DNA of 64,000 bases from Streptomyces guryensis (GCF_021261325.1 NZ_JAJSBI010000017.1:62001-126000), one strand, 5' to 3'. Shown: positions 25,530 through 33,643, numbered from the stretch's first letter. Made by a program: numbers and translations. The notes: generated from the letters alone by a model not told the origin.

Positions 25530-26450
25530 ATGACGACGAACCAGAAGAACCAGAGCATCCTCATTGCCGGAGCCAGCGGCATCCTCGGCGGCCACATCAC
25601 CCGCGCCCTGACCGAAGCCGGCCACAAGGTCACCGGCCTCGGCCGGGGACCCGCGAACGGCGTCCAAGCCGACCTCATGGACCGCGACGCGCTGCTGCGC
25701 GCCGTCGACGGACAGCACTTCGACACCGTCATCCACGCCGCGACCGCCCTGCGCAGGGCCCCCATGCGCCACCGCGACATGCATGCCACCGACGCCCTGC
25801 GTATCGCCGGCACCGCCCACCTGGTGGAGGCCGCGCGGGCCACCGGCGCCGACCGTTTCGTGAGTGAGTCGATGGTCTTCGGTTACGGCTACGGGGACTT
25901 CGGCGGGCACGTGATCACCGAGGACGACCCGTTCGGCCCCCGCGGCACCACGCCTGAGCTGGAACGGCACGTCGAGGGCATGCGCATCAAGGAACAACTC
26001 ACCTTCGAGGCAACCGGACTGGCGGGCATCGCGTTGCGCTTCGGCCTGTTCTACGGTCCCGGCGGAACCGACGCCATCCTGCCCATGCTGCGCAAGCGGC
26101 AGCTGCCCGCCCCCGACGACCACGGCCGGGTCCTGCCGTGGACCGAACTCACCGACGCGGCACACGCGGTGGCCGCCGCGGTCGAACACGGCCGCCCCGG
26201 CCAGGCGTACAACATCGCGGACCGCAGCCCGCTCGGCTTCCGGGCCCATGTCCTGTGCGTGGCAGAGCAGTTCGGCCTGCCCAAGCCCATGACCGTGCCG
26301 CGGTGGTTCACGAAGCCGATGTCCTACGCGCACACGATGTTCCTCACCAGCATGCGCGTGTCGTCGGCGAAGGCGGAGCAGGAACTGGGTTGGACGCCCC
26401 GCTACCCGTCCTGCCGCGACGGCCTCGCCGCACTGGCGGCGCGAGGGTGA
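25530..26450 (+). CDS. NAD-dependent epimerase/dehydratase (extended SDR)
   Basis: A 306-residue Rossmann enzyme. The nucleotide-binding loop is ILIAGASGILGGHITRAL (~10-27, G-x-x-G-x-x-G), followed by DTVIHAATALRR (~66-77). The SDR catalytic region is FVSESMVFGYGYGD (~110-123); the conserved Lys of the YxxxK pair is not in its usual setting. GIALRFGLFYGPG (~172) is a typical C-terminal domain entry, and a final SSAKAEQELGWTPRYPS is seen in sugar epimerases. The substrate is unknown. A 12-bp hairpin follows the stop. Confidence 0.85.
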   Translation: MTTNQKNQSILIAGASGILGGHITRALTEAGHKVTGLGRGPANGVQADLMDRDALLRAVDGQHFDTVIHAATALRRAPMRHRDMHATDALRIAGTAHLVEAARATGADRFVSESMVFGYGYGDFGGHVITEDDPFGPRGTTPELERHVEGMRIKEQLTFEATGLAGIALRFGLFYGPGGTDAILPMLRKRQLPAPDDHGRVLPWTELTDAAHAVAAAVEHGRPGQAYNIADRSPLGFRAHVLCVAEQFGLPKPMTVPRWFTKPMSYAHTMFLTSMRVSSAKAEQELGWTPRYPSCRDGLAALAARG

Positions 26451-26460
26451 ATTCCCCACT

Positions 26461-26498
26461 GGGGCCGTTCGGACCCTTGTCCAGGGCCGAACGGCCCC
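26461..26498 (+). terminator. Hairpin after the epimerase gene
   Basis: GGGGCCGTTCGG and CCGAACGGCCCC (26461-26472, 26487-26498) form a perfect 12-bp stem with a 14-base loop, 10 bases after the stop. Confidence 0.7.
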
Positions 26499-26608
26499 GC
26501 GTCACGGGCCGCTCCGGCTGGAAACCTCGTGAGAGGAAACAGCCGCCCAGGGGGGAACAGCCTCCCGACGTGCCCGACTCTCCCGCTGAGGGTGCTCGGT
26601 CGAGGCGG

Positions 26609-26650
26609 CAGGCCCGCCGACTGCCGAGGGGAGCCGCGTCGGCGGGCCTG
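26609..26650. repeat. Inverted repeat, 13-bp arms
   Basis: CAGGCCCGCCGAC (26609-26621) pairs perfectly with GTCGGCGGGCCTG (26638-26650) across 16 bases. It is the second of three strong hairpins in this gene-free stretch. Confidence 0.6.
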
Positions 26651-26654
26651 ACTC

Positions 26655-26692
26655 CCTCCCGCCGGCCGACACGCCCGTCGGCCGGCGGGAGG
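26655..26692 (-). terminator. Inverted repeat, 16-bp arms
   Basis: A perfect 16-bp stem (26655-26670 and 26677-26692) with a 6-base loop. It lies 122 bases past the stop of the minus-strand GlsB-like gene and could end that transcript. The rest of 26451-26814 contains no gene I can support. Confidence 0.5.
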
Positions 26693-26814
26693 ATGCGGAT
26701 CGCGGAATTCGGCTACGCTCCGCGAGCCGCCGAGTGGCATGGACAGCCCCGGGCGTGGCGCGTGCCACCCCCGCCCAGGCTCGAAATGATCGGTACGTCA
26801 CGACTGTTGTCGTG

Positions 26815-27078
26815 TCAGCGGCGGGCCCTCGACCGGTCCAGGGCGGCGACGCCGAGCGCGGCGAGGCCGATCTGGATGAGCCACTCGATCCAGTCGATGC
26901 CCTTGGTGTCGGCCACGCCGAAGGCGTTGGCGATCGCCGAGCCGATCAGCGCGGCCGCGATGCCGACGAGAATCGTGAGCACGATGCCGATGTGCTGCCG
27001 CCCCGGGACGACCAGCCGGCCCAGCACACCGATGACGATGCCGATCACGATGGCACTGATGATGCCTGAGATCTCCAT
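26815..27078 (-). CDS. GlsB/YeaQ/YmgE-family stress membrane protein
   Basis: An 87-residue protein made almost entirely of three membrane helices (IISAIVIGIVIGVLGRLVV, ~5-23; IGIVLTILVGIAAALIGSAI; LIQIGLAALGVAAL). The central LGRLVVPG-Q motif is the hallmark of the transglycosylase-associated (Tag) family. Such proteins are induced by general stress; their molecular role is not known. GAGGGG lies 5 bases before the ATG. It is divergent from the secreted-protein gene. Confidence 0.9.
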   Translation of the reverse strand: MEISGIISAIVIGIVIGVLGRLVVPGRQHIGIVLTILVGIAAALIGSAIANAFGVADTKGIDWIEWLIQIGLAALGVAALDRSRARR

Positions 27079-27158
27079 CTCCGCCCCTCTTTGTGAATGC
27101 CCCCGCATCATCCGGATGCCCGCTGCCGCGGGAGACAGTCCGTTCCGCTTCAACCAAG

Positions 27159-27191
27159 GGTCAACGCCGGGTCAATCTCCGGTCCCATGGT
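27159..27191 (+). promoter_or_regulatory. PHO-box-like triple 11-bp direct repeat
   Basis: Three contiguous 11-mers begin GGTCAAC (27159), GGTCAAT (27170) and GGTCCCA (27181). PhoP sites of Streptomyces are tandem 11-nt units with a GTTCACC-like core. It lies between the GlsB-like gene and the secreted-protein gene. Confidence 0.4.
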
Positions 27192-27269
27192 CCTGGTGAC
27201 GCCTGTTCACCACTGCTTCTGCCATGTACGGTTCAACCGAATCGGCCGCACGGTAGTCGTACGGCCGAG

Positions 27270-27307
27270 TGTCTACGCGCGCAGATGCCCTATGTCTACG
27301 CGCGTAG
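27270..27307 (+). promoter_or_regulatory. Paired CTACGCGCG palindromes
   Basis: CTACGCGCGTAG (27296-27307) is a perfect 12-bp palindrome, and CTACGCGCGCAG (27273-27284) has one mismatch. Both sit within a 12-base direct repeat TGTCTACGCGCG spaced 23 bp apart. They lie 53-90 bp before the secreted-protein start, so are likely an operator. Confidence 0.5.
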
Positions 27308-27359
27308 GTCCGGCCCCGCACCGCCCGCTCTTCCCCAACCCCACACGGAGGTACGCCGG

Positions 27360-28814
27360 ATGCTCCAACTCACCAGATCCCGCCGAAGACTCACCACTGC
27401 CCTGGCCGCGTTCGGCCTGCTCACCGCAGCCGCGGCCGCTCAGGCGACGGTCGTCGCCACGCCCGCCCACGCGGCCACCACCCACCGCGTCCTGTTCGAC
27501 GACGGCCATGCCGAAGAGGCCGGCAACGCCGACTGGATCATCTCCACCAGCAAGCCCGACCCGCTGGCCCAGGACTCGTCCCCGTCCTCCGAGACCGACT
27601 GGACGGGCGCGCTGTCCTCGTGGGGTGTCGCCCTGCAGAAGACCGGGAGCTACAGCCTCAAGACCGCCACCGGCGCCCTCACCTACGGCGGCTCGTCCTC
27701 CACGGACCTGTCGAACTTCGACACCCTCGTCCTGCCGGAGCCCAACACCCTCTTCACCACCGCCGAGAAGACGGCGATCATGACCTTCGTCAAGAACGGC
27801 GGCGGACTGTTCATGATCTCCGACCACACCGGAGCGGACCGCAACAACGACGGTGAGGACGCGGTCGAGATCCTCAACGACCTGATGACCAACAACAGCG
27901 TCGACTCGACCGACCCGTTCGGCTTCTCCATCGACTCGCTCAACATCAGCTCCGACCACCCGGCCGCCATCAGTGACAGCAGCAACCCCGTGCTGCACGG
28001 CTCCTTCGGCACCGTCACCAAGAGCCTCATCGCCAACGGCACCACCGCCACGCTCAAACCCTCGGACAACTCCGCCGTCAAGGGCCTGCTCTACCGCACG
28101 GGCTACTCCGGCAACACCGGCGCCTTCTTCCTCACCAGCACCTTCGGCAGCGGACGGGTCGCCTTCTGGGGCGACAGCTCGCCGATCGACGACGGCACCG
28201 GCCAGTCCGGCAACACTCTTTACGACGGCTGGAACGACACCAGTGCCACCAACGCCGCCCTCGCCCTCAACGCCACCGCCTGGCTCGCCGGGGACGGCAG
28301 CAGCAGCGGCGGCGGCGACGGCGGCGGCGGTTCCGGCACCTGCACCGCAGCCCAACTCCTCGGCAACAACGGATTCGAGTCGGGCAACACCACCTGGAGC
28401 GGCTCCAGTGGCGTCATCACCAACTCCAGCAGCGAGTCGGCCCGTACGGGCTCGTACTACGCCTGGCTGGACGGCTACGGCACCGCCACCACCGACACGC
28501 TCTCCCAGCCGGTGACCATCCCGTCCGGCTGCACCACCGCCGCGCTCAGCTTCTATCTGCACGTCGACACGGCGGAGACCAGCACCAGTACGGCGTACGA
28601 CACGCTCAAGGTCCAGGTGCTCAACAGCTCCGGGACGGTGCTGGGCACACTGGCGACGTACTCGAACCTGAACGCCGCCGGCGGCTACACCCAACGCAGC
28701 TTCAGTCTGGCGAGCTACGCGGGCCAGACCGTCACCCTCAAGTTCACCGGCACCGAGGGCTCCACGCTGCAGACCTCCTTCGTCATCGACGACACGGCGC
28801 TCAACGTCAGCTGA
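27360..28814 (+). CDS. Secreted two-domain protein of unknown function
   Basis: A 484-residue exported protein. The signal peptide runs to ~AHA-A at residue 37, with a twin-Arg-like RRRLTTALAAFGLL. Residues ~40-310 form a domain resembling class I amidotransferase-like/flavodoxin-like folds (HRVLFDDGHAEEAGNADWII; LVLPEPNTLFTTAEKTAI; FVKNGGGLFMISDHTGADRN; GSGRVAFWGDSSPIDDGTG), some annotated only as hydrolases. A Gly/Ser linker (~315-330) leads to a C-terminal beta-sandwich (~335-484) like carbohydrate- or cell-surface-binding modules. GGAGG lies 8 bases before the ATG. No catalytic claim is made. Confidence 0.75.
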   Translation: MLQLTRSRRRLTTALAAFGLLTAAAAAQATVVATPAHAATTHRVLFDDGHAEEAGNADWIISTSKPDPLAQDSSPSSETDWTGALSSWGVALQKTGSYSLKTATGALTYGGSSSTDLSNFDTLVLPEPNTLFTTAEKTAIMTFVKNGGGLFMISDHTGADRNNDGEDAVEILNDLMTNNSVDSTDPFGFSIDSLNISSDHPAAISDSSNPVLHGSFGTVTKSLIANGTTATLKPSDNSAVKGLLYRTGYSGNTGAFFLTSTFGSGRVAFWGDSSPIDDGTGQSGNTLYDGWNDTSATNAALALNATAWLAGDGSSSGGGDGGGGSGTCTAAQLLGNNGFESGNTTWSGSSGVITNSSSESARTGSYYAWLDGYGTATTDTLSQPVTIPSGCTTAALSFYLHVDTAETSTSTAYDTLKVQVLNSSGTVLGTLATYSNLNAAGGYTQRSFSLASYAGQTVTLKFTGTEGSTLQTSFVIDDTALNVS

Positions 28815-28821
28815 CGCCCGT

Positions 28822-28847
28822 GGGGCCCGGTTTCCGCGCCGGGCCCC
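28822..28847 (+). terminator. Hairpin after the secreted-protein gene
   Basis: GGGGCCCGG and CCGGGCCCC with an 8-base loop, 7 bases past the stop at 28814. It lies in the convergent spacer before the ROK gene. Confidence 0.7.
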
Positions 28848-29021
28848 GCACGGTCATCCGGCCGGGACCGTCCGCTCCGGCGCGTTCCAGCCGGAGACCC
28901 GCACCTCCGGCATCGGCCCGTGCAGATCCGCCGTACGGCAGGTGACGGTCAGAACTGACCTGAGTCACGCCAGGGGCGCCGACTGGCCCCTGCCAATCAC
29001 CGCGTTCCGTATGCGAGTTGG

Positions 29022-30260
29022 TCAGGGCGCGGCCGACCGGCGCTCGAACACCACGTTCCGCGCCGTCCCGAGCGCTGTGGCCACCGCGCCCAGCAGCACC
29101 GCGTCCTCGCCGAGCCGGCTGGGGACGACCTTGGGCCGCAGAGGAGTGAGCGACCGGAGGCGGTCGCGCACCGGGCGGAGCAGCAGGTCCACGCTGTGGC
29201 CCACCCCGCCGCCCAGGACCACCAGATCCGGGTCGAGCACGGCCGCGGCCGCGGCCACCGTGTGCGCGATCCGCTCGCCCTCCAGCCGAACCGCCTTGAC
29301 CGCGGCGTCGTTTCCCTGCCGGGCCGCGTCGAACACGGCCTTCGCGGTGAGCTGCCCGTTCATGCCGAACCGGCGCGCCGCCTCCACCACGGCGACCCCC
29401 GACACCGCGTCCTCCAGCCGCTCCGGCTTCTGCTGCCCCGGCCAGGGCAGGAATCCGATCTCCCCGGCCAGCCCGTGCGCCCCGGTGAACAGCCGCCCCT
29501 CACTGACCACGCCCATCCCGAGACCGGTGCCGATCAGGATGTAGGCGAACAGCCGGCTGCCCGCGCCGACGCCGTAGGTGTACTCGCCGAGCGCCGCCAG
29601 ATTGGCGTCGTTGTGCACCTCCAGCGGAACGCCCAGCTCCTCGCGCATCCGGTCGAAGAGCCCGGCGCGCCCCCAGCCTGGCAGGTGCATCGCAAAGCGC
29701 ACTCGGCGCTGCCGTTCGTCGTACACCCCCGGCGTGCCCACCACCGCGTGCACCACCCCGTCCGCGGCCACGCCCGAGCCGGTGACCACCTGGCGGGCCG
29801 TAGCCACCACGAGGTCTGCCATCGCGCCCGAGCTGCGGGCCCGGTTGCGCACGTCGGAGCGGGCGACGACGGTGCCGTCCAGGTCGGCGACGGCGACCCG
29901 CAGCCAGCTGCGGCCCACGTCGATGCCGAGGGCGTAGCCCGCCGCCGGGTCCGGCGCGTACAGGACGGCGGTGCGGCCCCGCTGCGGGGCGAGGGTGCCG
30001 ACCTCGTGGACCAGCCCGGCCGTCTCCAACGCGGCGAGCGCGCTGGAGACGGTCGGCTTGGACAGGCCGGTCTCACGGGCCAGCTGGGCGCGCGACGCGG
30101 CGCCGCCGCTGCGTAGCCGGTCGAGCAGCAGCCGCTCGTTGGTGCTGCGCAGCCGTTGGCGGTTCCAGGGCTGTTCCTGCTGGACCACGGCGTCACTGGC
30201 GGGCATCGCACCATTCTCACGTATCCGAGGGGGGCCGTCCGATGGGACCTCTTGACGCAT
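29022..30260 (-). CDS. ROK-family transcriptional regulator
   Basis: A 412-residue sugar-responsive repressor type. The N-terminal helix-turn-helix (~45-95: GAASRAQLARETGLSKPTVS) precedes the ROK sugar-kinase-like domain (~110-400). ATP/sugar motifs include GIDVGRSWLRVAVADLDG, EVHNDANLAALGEY and LIGTGLGMGVV. The usual ROK zinc motif CxCGxxGC is absent; GEIGFLPWPGQQ stands at that site, as in some actinobacterial members. The ATG at 30260 has AAGGAG 9 bases upstream, better than the ATG at 30206. It is divergent from an APC permease it may control. Confidence 0.85.
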   Translation of the reverse strand: MRQEVPSDGPPRIRENGAMPASDAVVQQEQPWNRQRLRSTNERLLLDRLRSGGAASRAQLARETGLSKPTVSSALAALETAGLVHEVGTLAPQRGRTAVLYAPDPAAGYALGIDVGRSWLRVAVADLDGTVVARSDVRNRARSSGAMADLVVATARQVVTGSGVAADGVVHAVVGTPGVYDERQRRVRFAMHLPGWGRAGLFDRMREELGVPLEVHNDANLAALGEYTYGVGAGSRLFAYILIGTGLGMGVVSEGRLFTGAHGLAGEIGFLPWPGQQKPERLEDAVSGVAVVEAARRFGMNGQLTAKAVFDAARQGNDAAVKAVRLEGERIAHTVAAAAAVLDPDLVVLGGGVGHSVDLLLRPVRDRLRSLTPLRPKVVPSRLGEDAVLLGAVATALGTARNVVFERRSAAP

Positions 30261-30261
30261 C

Positions 30262-30280
30262 AAGTAAGGCTCCTTAACTT
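30262..30280. promoter_or_regulatory. Imperfect palindrome over the ROK ribosome site
   Basis: AAGTAAGG-CT-CCTTAACTT has arms complementary except for one bulged base. It is AT-rich in a GC-rich setting and covers the ROK Shine-Dalgarno. A plausible autoregulatory operator in the ROK/permease divergent spacer. Confidence 0.4.
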
Positions 30281-30364
30281 TATCGGCCAACAGCCTCGCC
30301 GGGCGAGCCCGGCCGGCCGAGGCCGGCCAACGGCAGCCCAGCGCACGGTGCTTCAGGAGTCCTC

Positions 30365-31819
30365 ATGTCAGGTAGTCCGCCACCCACGGGTGGTTTCGTC
30401 CGTCGCGTCGGTCTGTTCCAGGCCACCGCCATCAACATGAGCCAGATGTGCGGCATCGGGCCGTTCGTCACGATCCCGCTCATGGTCGCCGCGTTCGGTG
30501 GCCCGCAGGCCGTGATCGGCTTCGTCGCCGGGGCGCTGCTCGCGCTCGCCGACGGACTGGTGTGGGCCGAACTGGGCGCGGCAATGCCCGGCTCCGGGGG
30601 CAGTTACGTCTATCTGCGCCAGGCATTCCAGTACCGCACGGGCCGGCTCATGCCGTTCCTGTTCGTCTGGACGGCGATGCTGTTCATCCCGCTGATCATG
30701 TCGACCGGCGTGGTCGGCTTCGTCCAGTACCTCGGCTATCTCGCCCCCCACCTGGGGCAGACCTCCGGCGACCTGATCGGCCTCGGCGTGATCGCTCTGG
30801 TCGTGATCCTGCTCTGGCGGGGCATCGAGCACATCGCCCGGATCACCGCCGTGATGTGGGCCGTCATGATCACCTCGGTGGTGCTGGTCATCCTGGCCGC
30901 CGCCACGGACTTCAGCACGCACCTCGCCTTCACCTACCCGGCGCACGCCTTCGACCTGGGCGGCAGCCACTTCTGGCTCGGCTTCGCCGGCGGCCTGACC
31001 ATCGGCATCTACGACTACCTCGGCTACAACACCACGGCCTACATGGGCGCAGAGATCAAGGACCCCGGACGCACCCTGCCGCGCTCGATCATCTTCTCCA
31101 TCCTCGGCATCATGGCGATCTACCTGCTGCTGCAGATCGGCACGCTCGGCGTGATCGACTGGCACCGCATGACCAACCCGGACGACATCGCGTCCACGTC
31201 GGTGGCCTCGGCGGTCCTGGAGAAGACCTGGGGCAGGGGCGCGGCGGACACCGTCACGGTGCTCATCCTGATCACGGCCTTCGCCTCCGTCTTCACCGGC
31301 CTGCTGGGCGGCTCGCGAGTGCCGTACGACGCGGCCCGCGAGCGCGTCTTCTTCAGCCCCTACGCCAAGCTCCATCCCCGGCACAGGTTCCCGATGCTGG
31401 GTCTCGCCACCATGGGCGTGATCACGGCCGTGGGCTTCCTGATCGGCCGGCACACGGACCTGGCGACACTGATCCAGCTGCTGACGACGGTGATGGTGAT
31501 CGTGCAGGCGCTGGCCCAGATCATCGCGCTGACGGTGCTGCGCAGGCGCCGGCCGACCCTGCACCGGCCGTACCGCATGTGGCTCTACCCGGTGCCGGGC
31601 ATCATCGCCTTCGTCGGCTGGTGCGTGATCTACGGCTATGCGGACAAGAACTCTCCTGGCCGCCATCCCATCGAGTGGTCGCTGGCCTGGCTGGCGCTGG
31701 GCTGCATCGCGTACGTGCTCTGGGCACGCTTCGAGAAGGTGTGGCCGTTCGGCCCGAAGGAGATCGCGGAGGACTACCTGGCCGCGGAGGTGTCGGACGC
31801 GGAGCCCGCGGGGGCGTGA
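30365..31819 (+). CDS. APC-family amino acid permease
   Basis: A 484-residue membrane transporter with about 12 helices. It begins VGLFQATAINMSQMCGIGPF, the typical TM1 with its unwound Gly motif. ELGAAMPGSGGSYVYLRQAF (~63-82) is the conserved APC TM2-3 loop, and GYNTTAYMGAEIKDPGRTLP (~215-235) is the TM6-7 region. It likely takes up an amino acid or amine by proton symport. AGGAG lies 5 bases before the ATG. The divergent ROK regulator is an unusual partner for an amino acid permease, so the substrate could be an amino sugar or amine. Confidence 0.87.
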   Translation: MSGSPPPTGGFVRRVGLFQATAINMSQMCGIGPFVTIPLMVAAFGGPQAVIGFVAGALLALADGLVWAELGAAMPGSGGSYVYLRQAFQYRTGRLMPFLFVWTAMLFIPLIMSTGVVGFVQYLGYLAPHLGQTSGDLIGLGVIALVVILLWRGIEHIARITAVMWAVMITSVVLVILAAATDFSTHLAFTYPAHAFDLGGSHFWLGFAGGLTIGIYDYLGYNTTAYMGAEIKDPGRTLPRSIIFSILGIMAIYLLLQIGTLGVIDWHRMTNPDDIASTSVASAVLEKTWGRGAADTVTVLILITAFASVFTGLLGGSRVPYDAARERVFFSPYAKLHPRHRFPMLGLATMGVITAVGFLIGRHTDLATLIQLLTTVMVIVQALAQIIALTVLRRRRPTLHRPYRMWLYPVPGIIAFVGWCVIYGYADKNSPGRHPIEWSLAWLALGCIAYVLWARFEKVWPFGPKEIAEDYLAAEVSDAEPAGA

Positions 31820-31867
31820 AAAGGCCGCCGCAACTACTGTACCTGCGCTAGAGTTTCGTCATTCGTG

Positions 31868-31909
31868 AAGCCTCTCCGGCCGGACACATGTCCGCCAGGG
31901 AGGCTTTTC
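31868..31909 (+). terminator. Intrinsic terminator with T-run
   Basis: AAGCCTC (31868) pairs with GAGGCTT (31900-31906) around an inner CGGACA-CA-TGTCCG hairpin, followed directly by TTTT. It lies between the permease stop and the GNAT start. It ends the permease transcript, or may attenuate the GNAT gene. Confidence 0.75.
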
Positions 31910-31950
31910 TCATGTCCGGAATCCGACCACTCCCCTGCAGAGGAACCATC

Positions 31951-32508
31951 ATGTCCGACATGTCCCTTCGTCTCGCCACGGCCGATGACCGCCCCGCCGT
32001 GGAGCGTCTGTGGCTGATGTTCCGTCACGACCTCTCGGGCTTCATGGGTGTCCTGCCCAACCCCGACGGGACCTTCCGCAGTGAGCGCCTCGACGCGGCC
32101 TTCACCGAGGCCGGTTGGGTGCCGTACCTGTTCGTCCGCGAGGAACGGCCCGTCGGGTTCGCGTTCGTCCGGGGGATCGACGGGCCGACACGCGTCATGA
32201 ACAGCTTCTTCGTGGTACGGGGTGTGCGCCGTGAGGGCCTCGGTAGCGGGGCGGTGCGCGAGATCGTGGGCAGGCACCCCGGATCCTGGGAGATCGCCTT
32301 CCAGTACGAGAACGAGCCCGCGGTCCGCTTCTGGCGCCGTGTCGCTGCCGAACTCGCCCCGGACGCCTGGTCGGAGGAGACCCGACCGGTACCCGACCGG
32401 CCCGACCACACGCCGGACGTGTGGATCTCGTTCCGTGCCGGGTCGGCCGCCGGGGAGTCGTTGCCGCACGGCGACTCCGTGAGCCAGGTGTCGCGTCGGG
32501 ACCGGTGA
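31951..32508 (+). CDS. GNAT N-acetyltransferase
   Basis: A 185-residue single-domain acetyltransferase. MSLRLATADDRPAVERLWLM opens strand 1 and helix 1. PYLFVREERPVGFAFVRGI (~65-83) is the central hairpin. The acetyl-CoA loop is VRGVRREGLGSGAVREI (~90-106), and YENEPAVRFWRRVA (~122-135) is the usual N-x-x-A-x-x-F/W motif. The substrate is unknown. The start at 31951 has GAGGA 7 bases upstream; the frame extends to 31888, but that segment covers the terminator hairpin. Confidence 0.85.
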   Translation: MSDMSLRLATADDRPAVERLWLMFRHDLSGFMGVLPNPDGTFRSERLDAAFTEAGWVPYLFVREERPVGFAFVRGIDGPTRVMNSFFVVRGVRREGLGSGAVREIVGRHPGSWEIAFQYENEPAVRFWRRVAAELAPDAWSEETRPVPDRPDHTPDVWISFRAGSAAGESLPHGDSVSQVSRRDR

Positions 32509-32853
32509 ACAGGGCCGGAGCTCACTGATCGCGGTGCTCGGCATCGCCCGCGAACCGGCATGTGTCTGCGGCGAGTCGAACCCTCGCCCGGCGCACCCGT
32601 GCGCGCCGGGGAGTGACCGAGTCGAGCGCTCCGGCGCACGGGGTCGGCCTCGGCAGGCGTCAGTCGCAGCCCTCGGCGCGTCGCAGGGCTGCGGGGCCCG
32701 GACCTGGTCGGCCCACGGCGACGGCTGGCCGTCCGGCCGAAGGACGGCGGAAAGGCCGTTCAGCCGGCCGTAGCCGGTCCGGCTTCCGTCATCCTTGACA
32801 TGCAAGTAATTGCCTGCATAACGTTGAGTGTGCGATCAGGGAGTGGCTCCGGG
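32509..32853. other. Intergenic region, 345 bases
   Basis: No gene is supported here. A GC-rich self-complementary stretch (GCGAG...CTCGC near 32571-32587) looks a little like a tRNA arm, but no cloverleaf can be built. The right end carries the promoter/operator at 32795-32823. Confidence 0.5.
32795..32823 (+). promoter_or_regulatory. Promoter and operator of the ArsR-SRPBCC gene
   Basis: TTGACA (32795-32800), 16-17 bases, then CATAACG gives a near-consensus vegetative promoter. ATGCA-N10-TGCAT (32800-32819) is an inverted repeat filling the spacer, a position from which a bound ArsR-type protein would block RNA polymerase. Confidence 0.6.
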
Positions 32854-33624
32854 ATGGACAAGGTCTTCAGGGCGCTGTCCGACGAGACCCGCAGACGGCT
32901 GCTGGACCGGCTGCACGAACAGAACGGCCAGACGCTCGGCGAGCTGTGCGAGCGCATCGCCATGACGCGCCAGGCGGTGACCCAGCATCTGGCTGTTCTG
33001 GAGGACGCCAACCTGGTCGGCACGGTGCGGCGGGGGAGAGAGAAGCTGCACTACCTCAACCCGGTCCCGCTCCACGAGATCCAGGAGCGGTGGATCGACA
33101 AGTTCGAGCGCCCGCGCCTGAGCGCGCTGAGCGCCGTGAAACGACGAGCCGAGGAAGCCGCCATGAGCGACAGGCCCACATTCGTGTACGTCACCTACAT
33201 CCGCAGCACGCCCGAGAAGGTCTGGGAGGCGCTCACCGACGCGGACCTGACCGCCGCCTACTGGGGCCACCGCAACGAATCGGACTGGCGGCAGGGCTCA
33301 CGCTGGGAACACGTCCGTACGGACGGCTCCGGCATCGCCGACGTCGTCGGCACCGTCGTGGAGAGCGACCACCCGACCCGGCTGGTCACCACCTGGATCG
33401 ACCCCGAGAACGAGGGGCAGGAGGACAAGTACTCCCGGGTGACCTTCGACATCACGCCGCACGAGGACATCGTCCGCCTCACCGTCACCCACGAGGACCT
33501 CTGGGACGAGGGCGCGCTGTCCGATGTCTCCGACGGCTGGCCGGCGGTGCTCTCGAACCTCAAGTCGCTGCTGGAGACGGGCAGTCCGCTGCCGCAGGAG
33601 CCTTGGTCGGTCCGAGGTCGTTGA
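32854..33624 (+). CDS. ArsR-type HTH fused to SRPBCC (AHSA1) domain
   Basis: A 256-residue two-domain protein. The winged helix (~1-85) shows MDKVFRALSDETRRRLLDRL and the recognition helix MTRQAVTQHLAVLEDANLVG; no metal-binding CxC is present, so it is not a metal sensor. The AHSA1/SRPBCC domain starts at ~110 (FVYVTYIRSTPEKVWEALTD) and runs to ~240. It is probably a self-contained ligand-sensing repressor acting on its own promoter, which carries an inverted repeat. A separate two-gene version of the same pairing lies at 45577-46601. Confidence 0.87.
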   Translation: MDKVFRALSDETRRRLLDRLHEQNGQTLGELCERIAMTRQAVTQHLAVLEDANLVGTVRRGREKLHYLNPVPLHEIQERWIDKFERPRLSALSAVKRRAEEAAMSDRPTFVYVTYIRSTPEKVWEALTDADLTAAYWGHRNESDWRQGSRWEHVRTDGSGIADVVGTVVESDHPTRLVTTWIDPENEGQEDKYSRVTFDITPHEDIVRLTVTHEDLWDEGALSDVSDGWPAVLSNLKSLLETGSPLPQEPWSVRGR

Positions 33625-33643
33625 AGGGCGGCGGAACGCGGGA

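Noticed and set aside
27273..27307. DasR (dre) or CebR sites before the secreted-protein gene
   Set aside because: The palindrome CTACGCGCGTAG matches neither the ACTGGTCTAGACCAGT-type nor the TGGGAGCGCTCCCA-type consensus.
32561..32690. A possible tRNA remnant on the minus strand (GGTTCGA loop in a GCGAG/CTCGC stem)
   Set aside because: The stem does not place TTCGANT correctly, no acceptor or anticodon arms can be paired, and no CCA end is present.
32534..32798. Short ORFs of ~79 codons in the spacer before the ArsR-SRPBCC gene
   Set aside because: No ribosome site, weak codon bias and overlap with each other in different frames.
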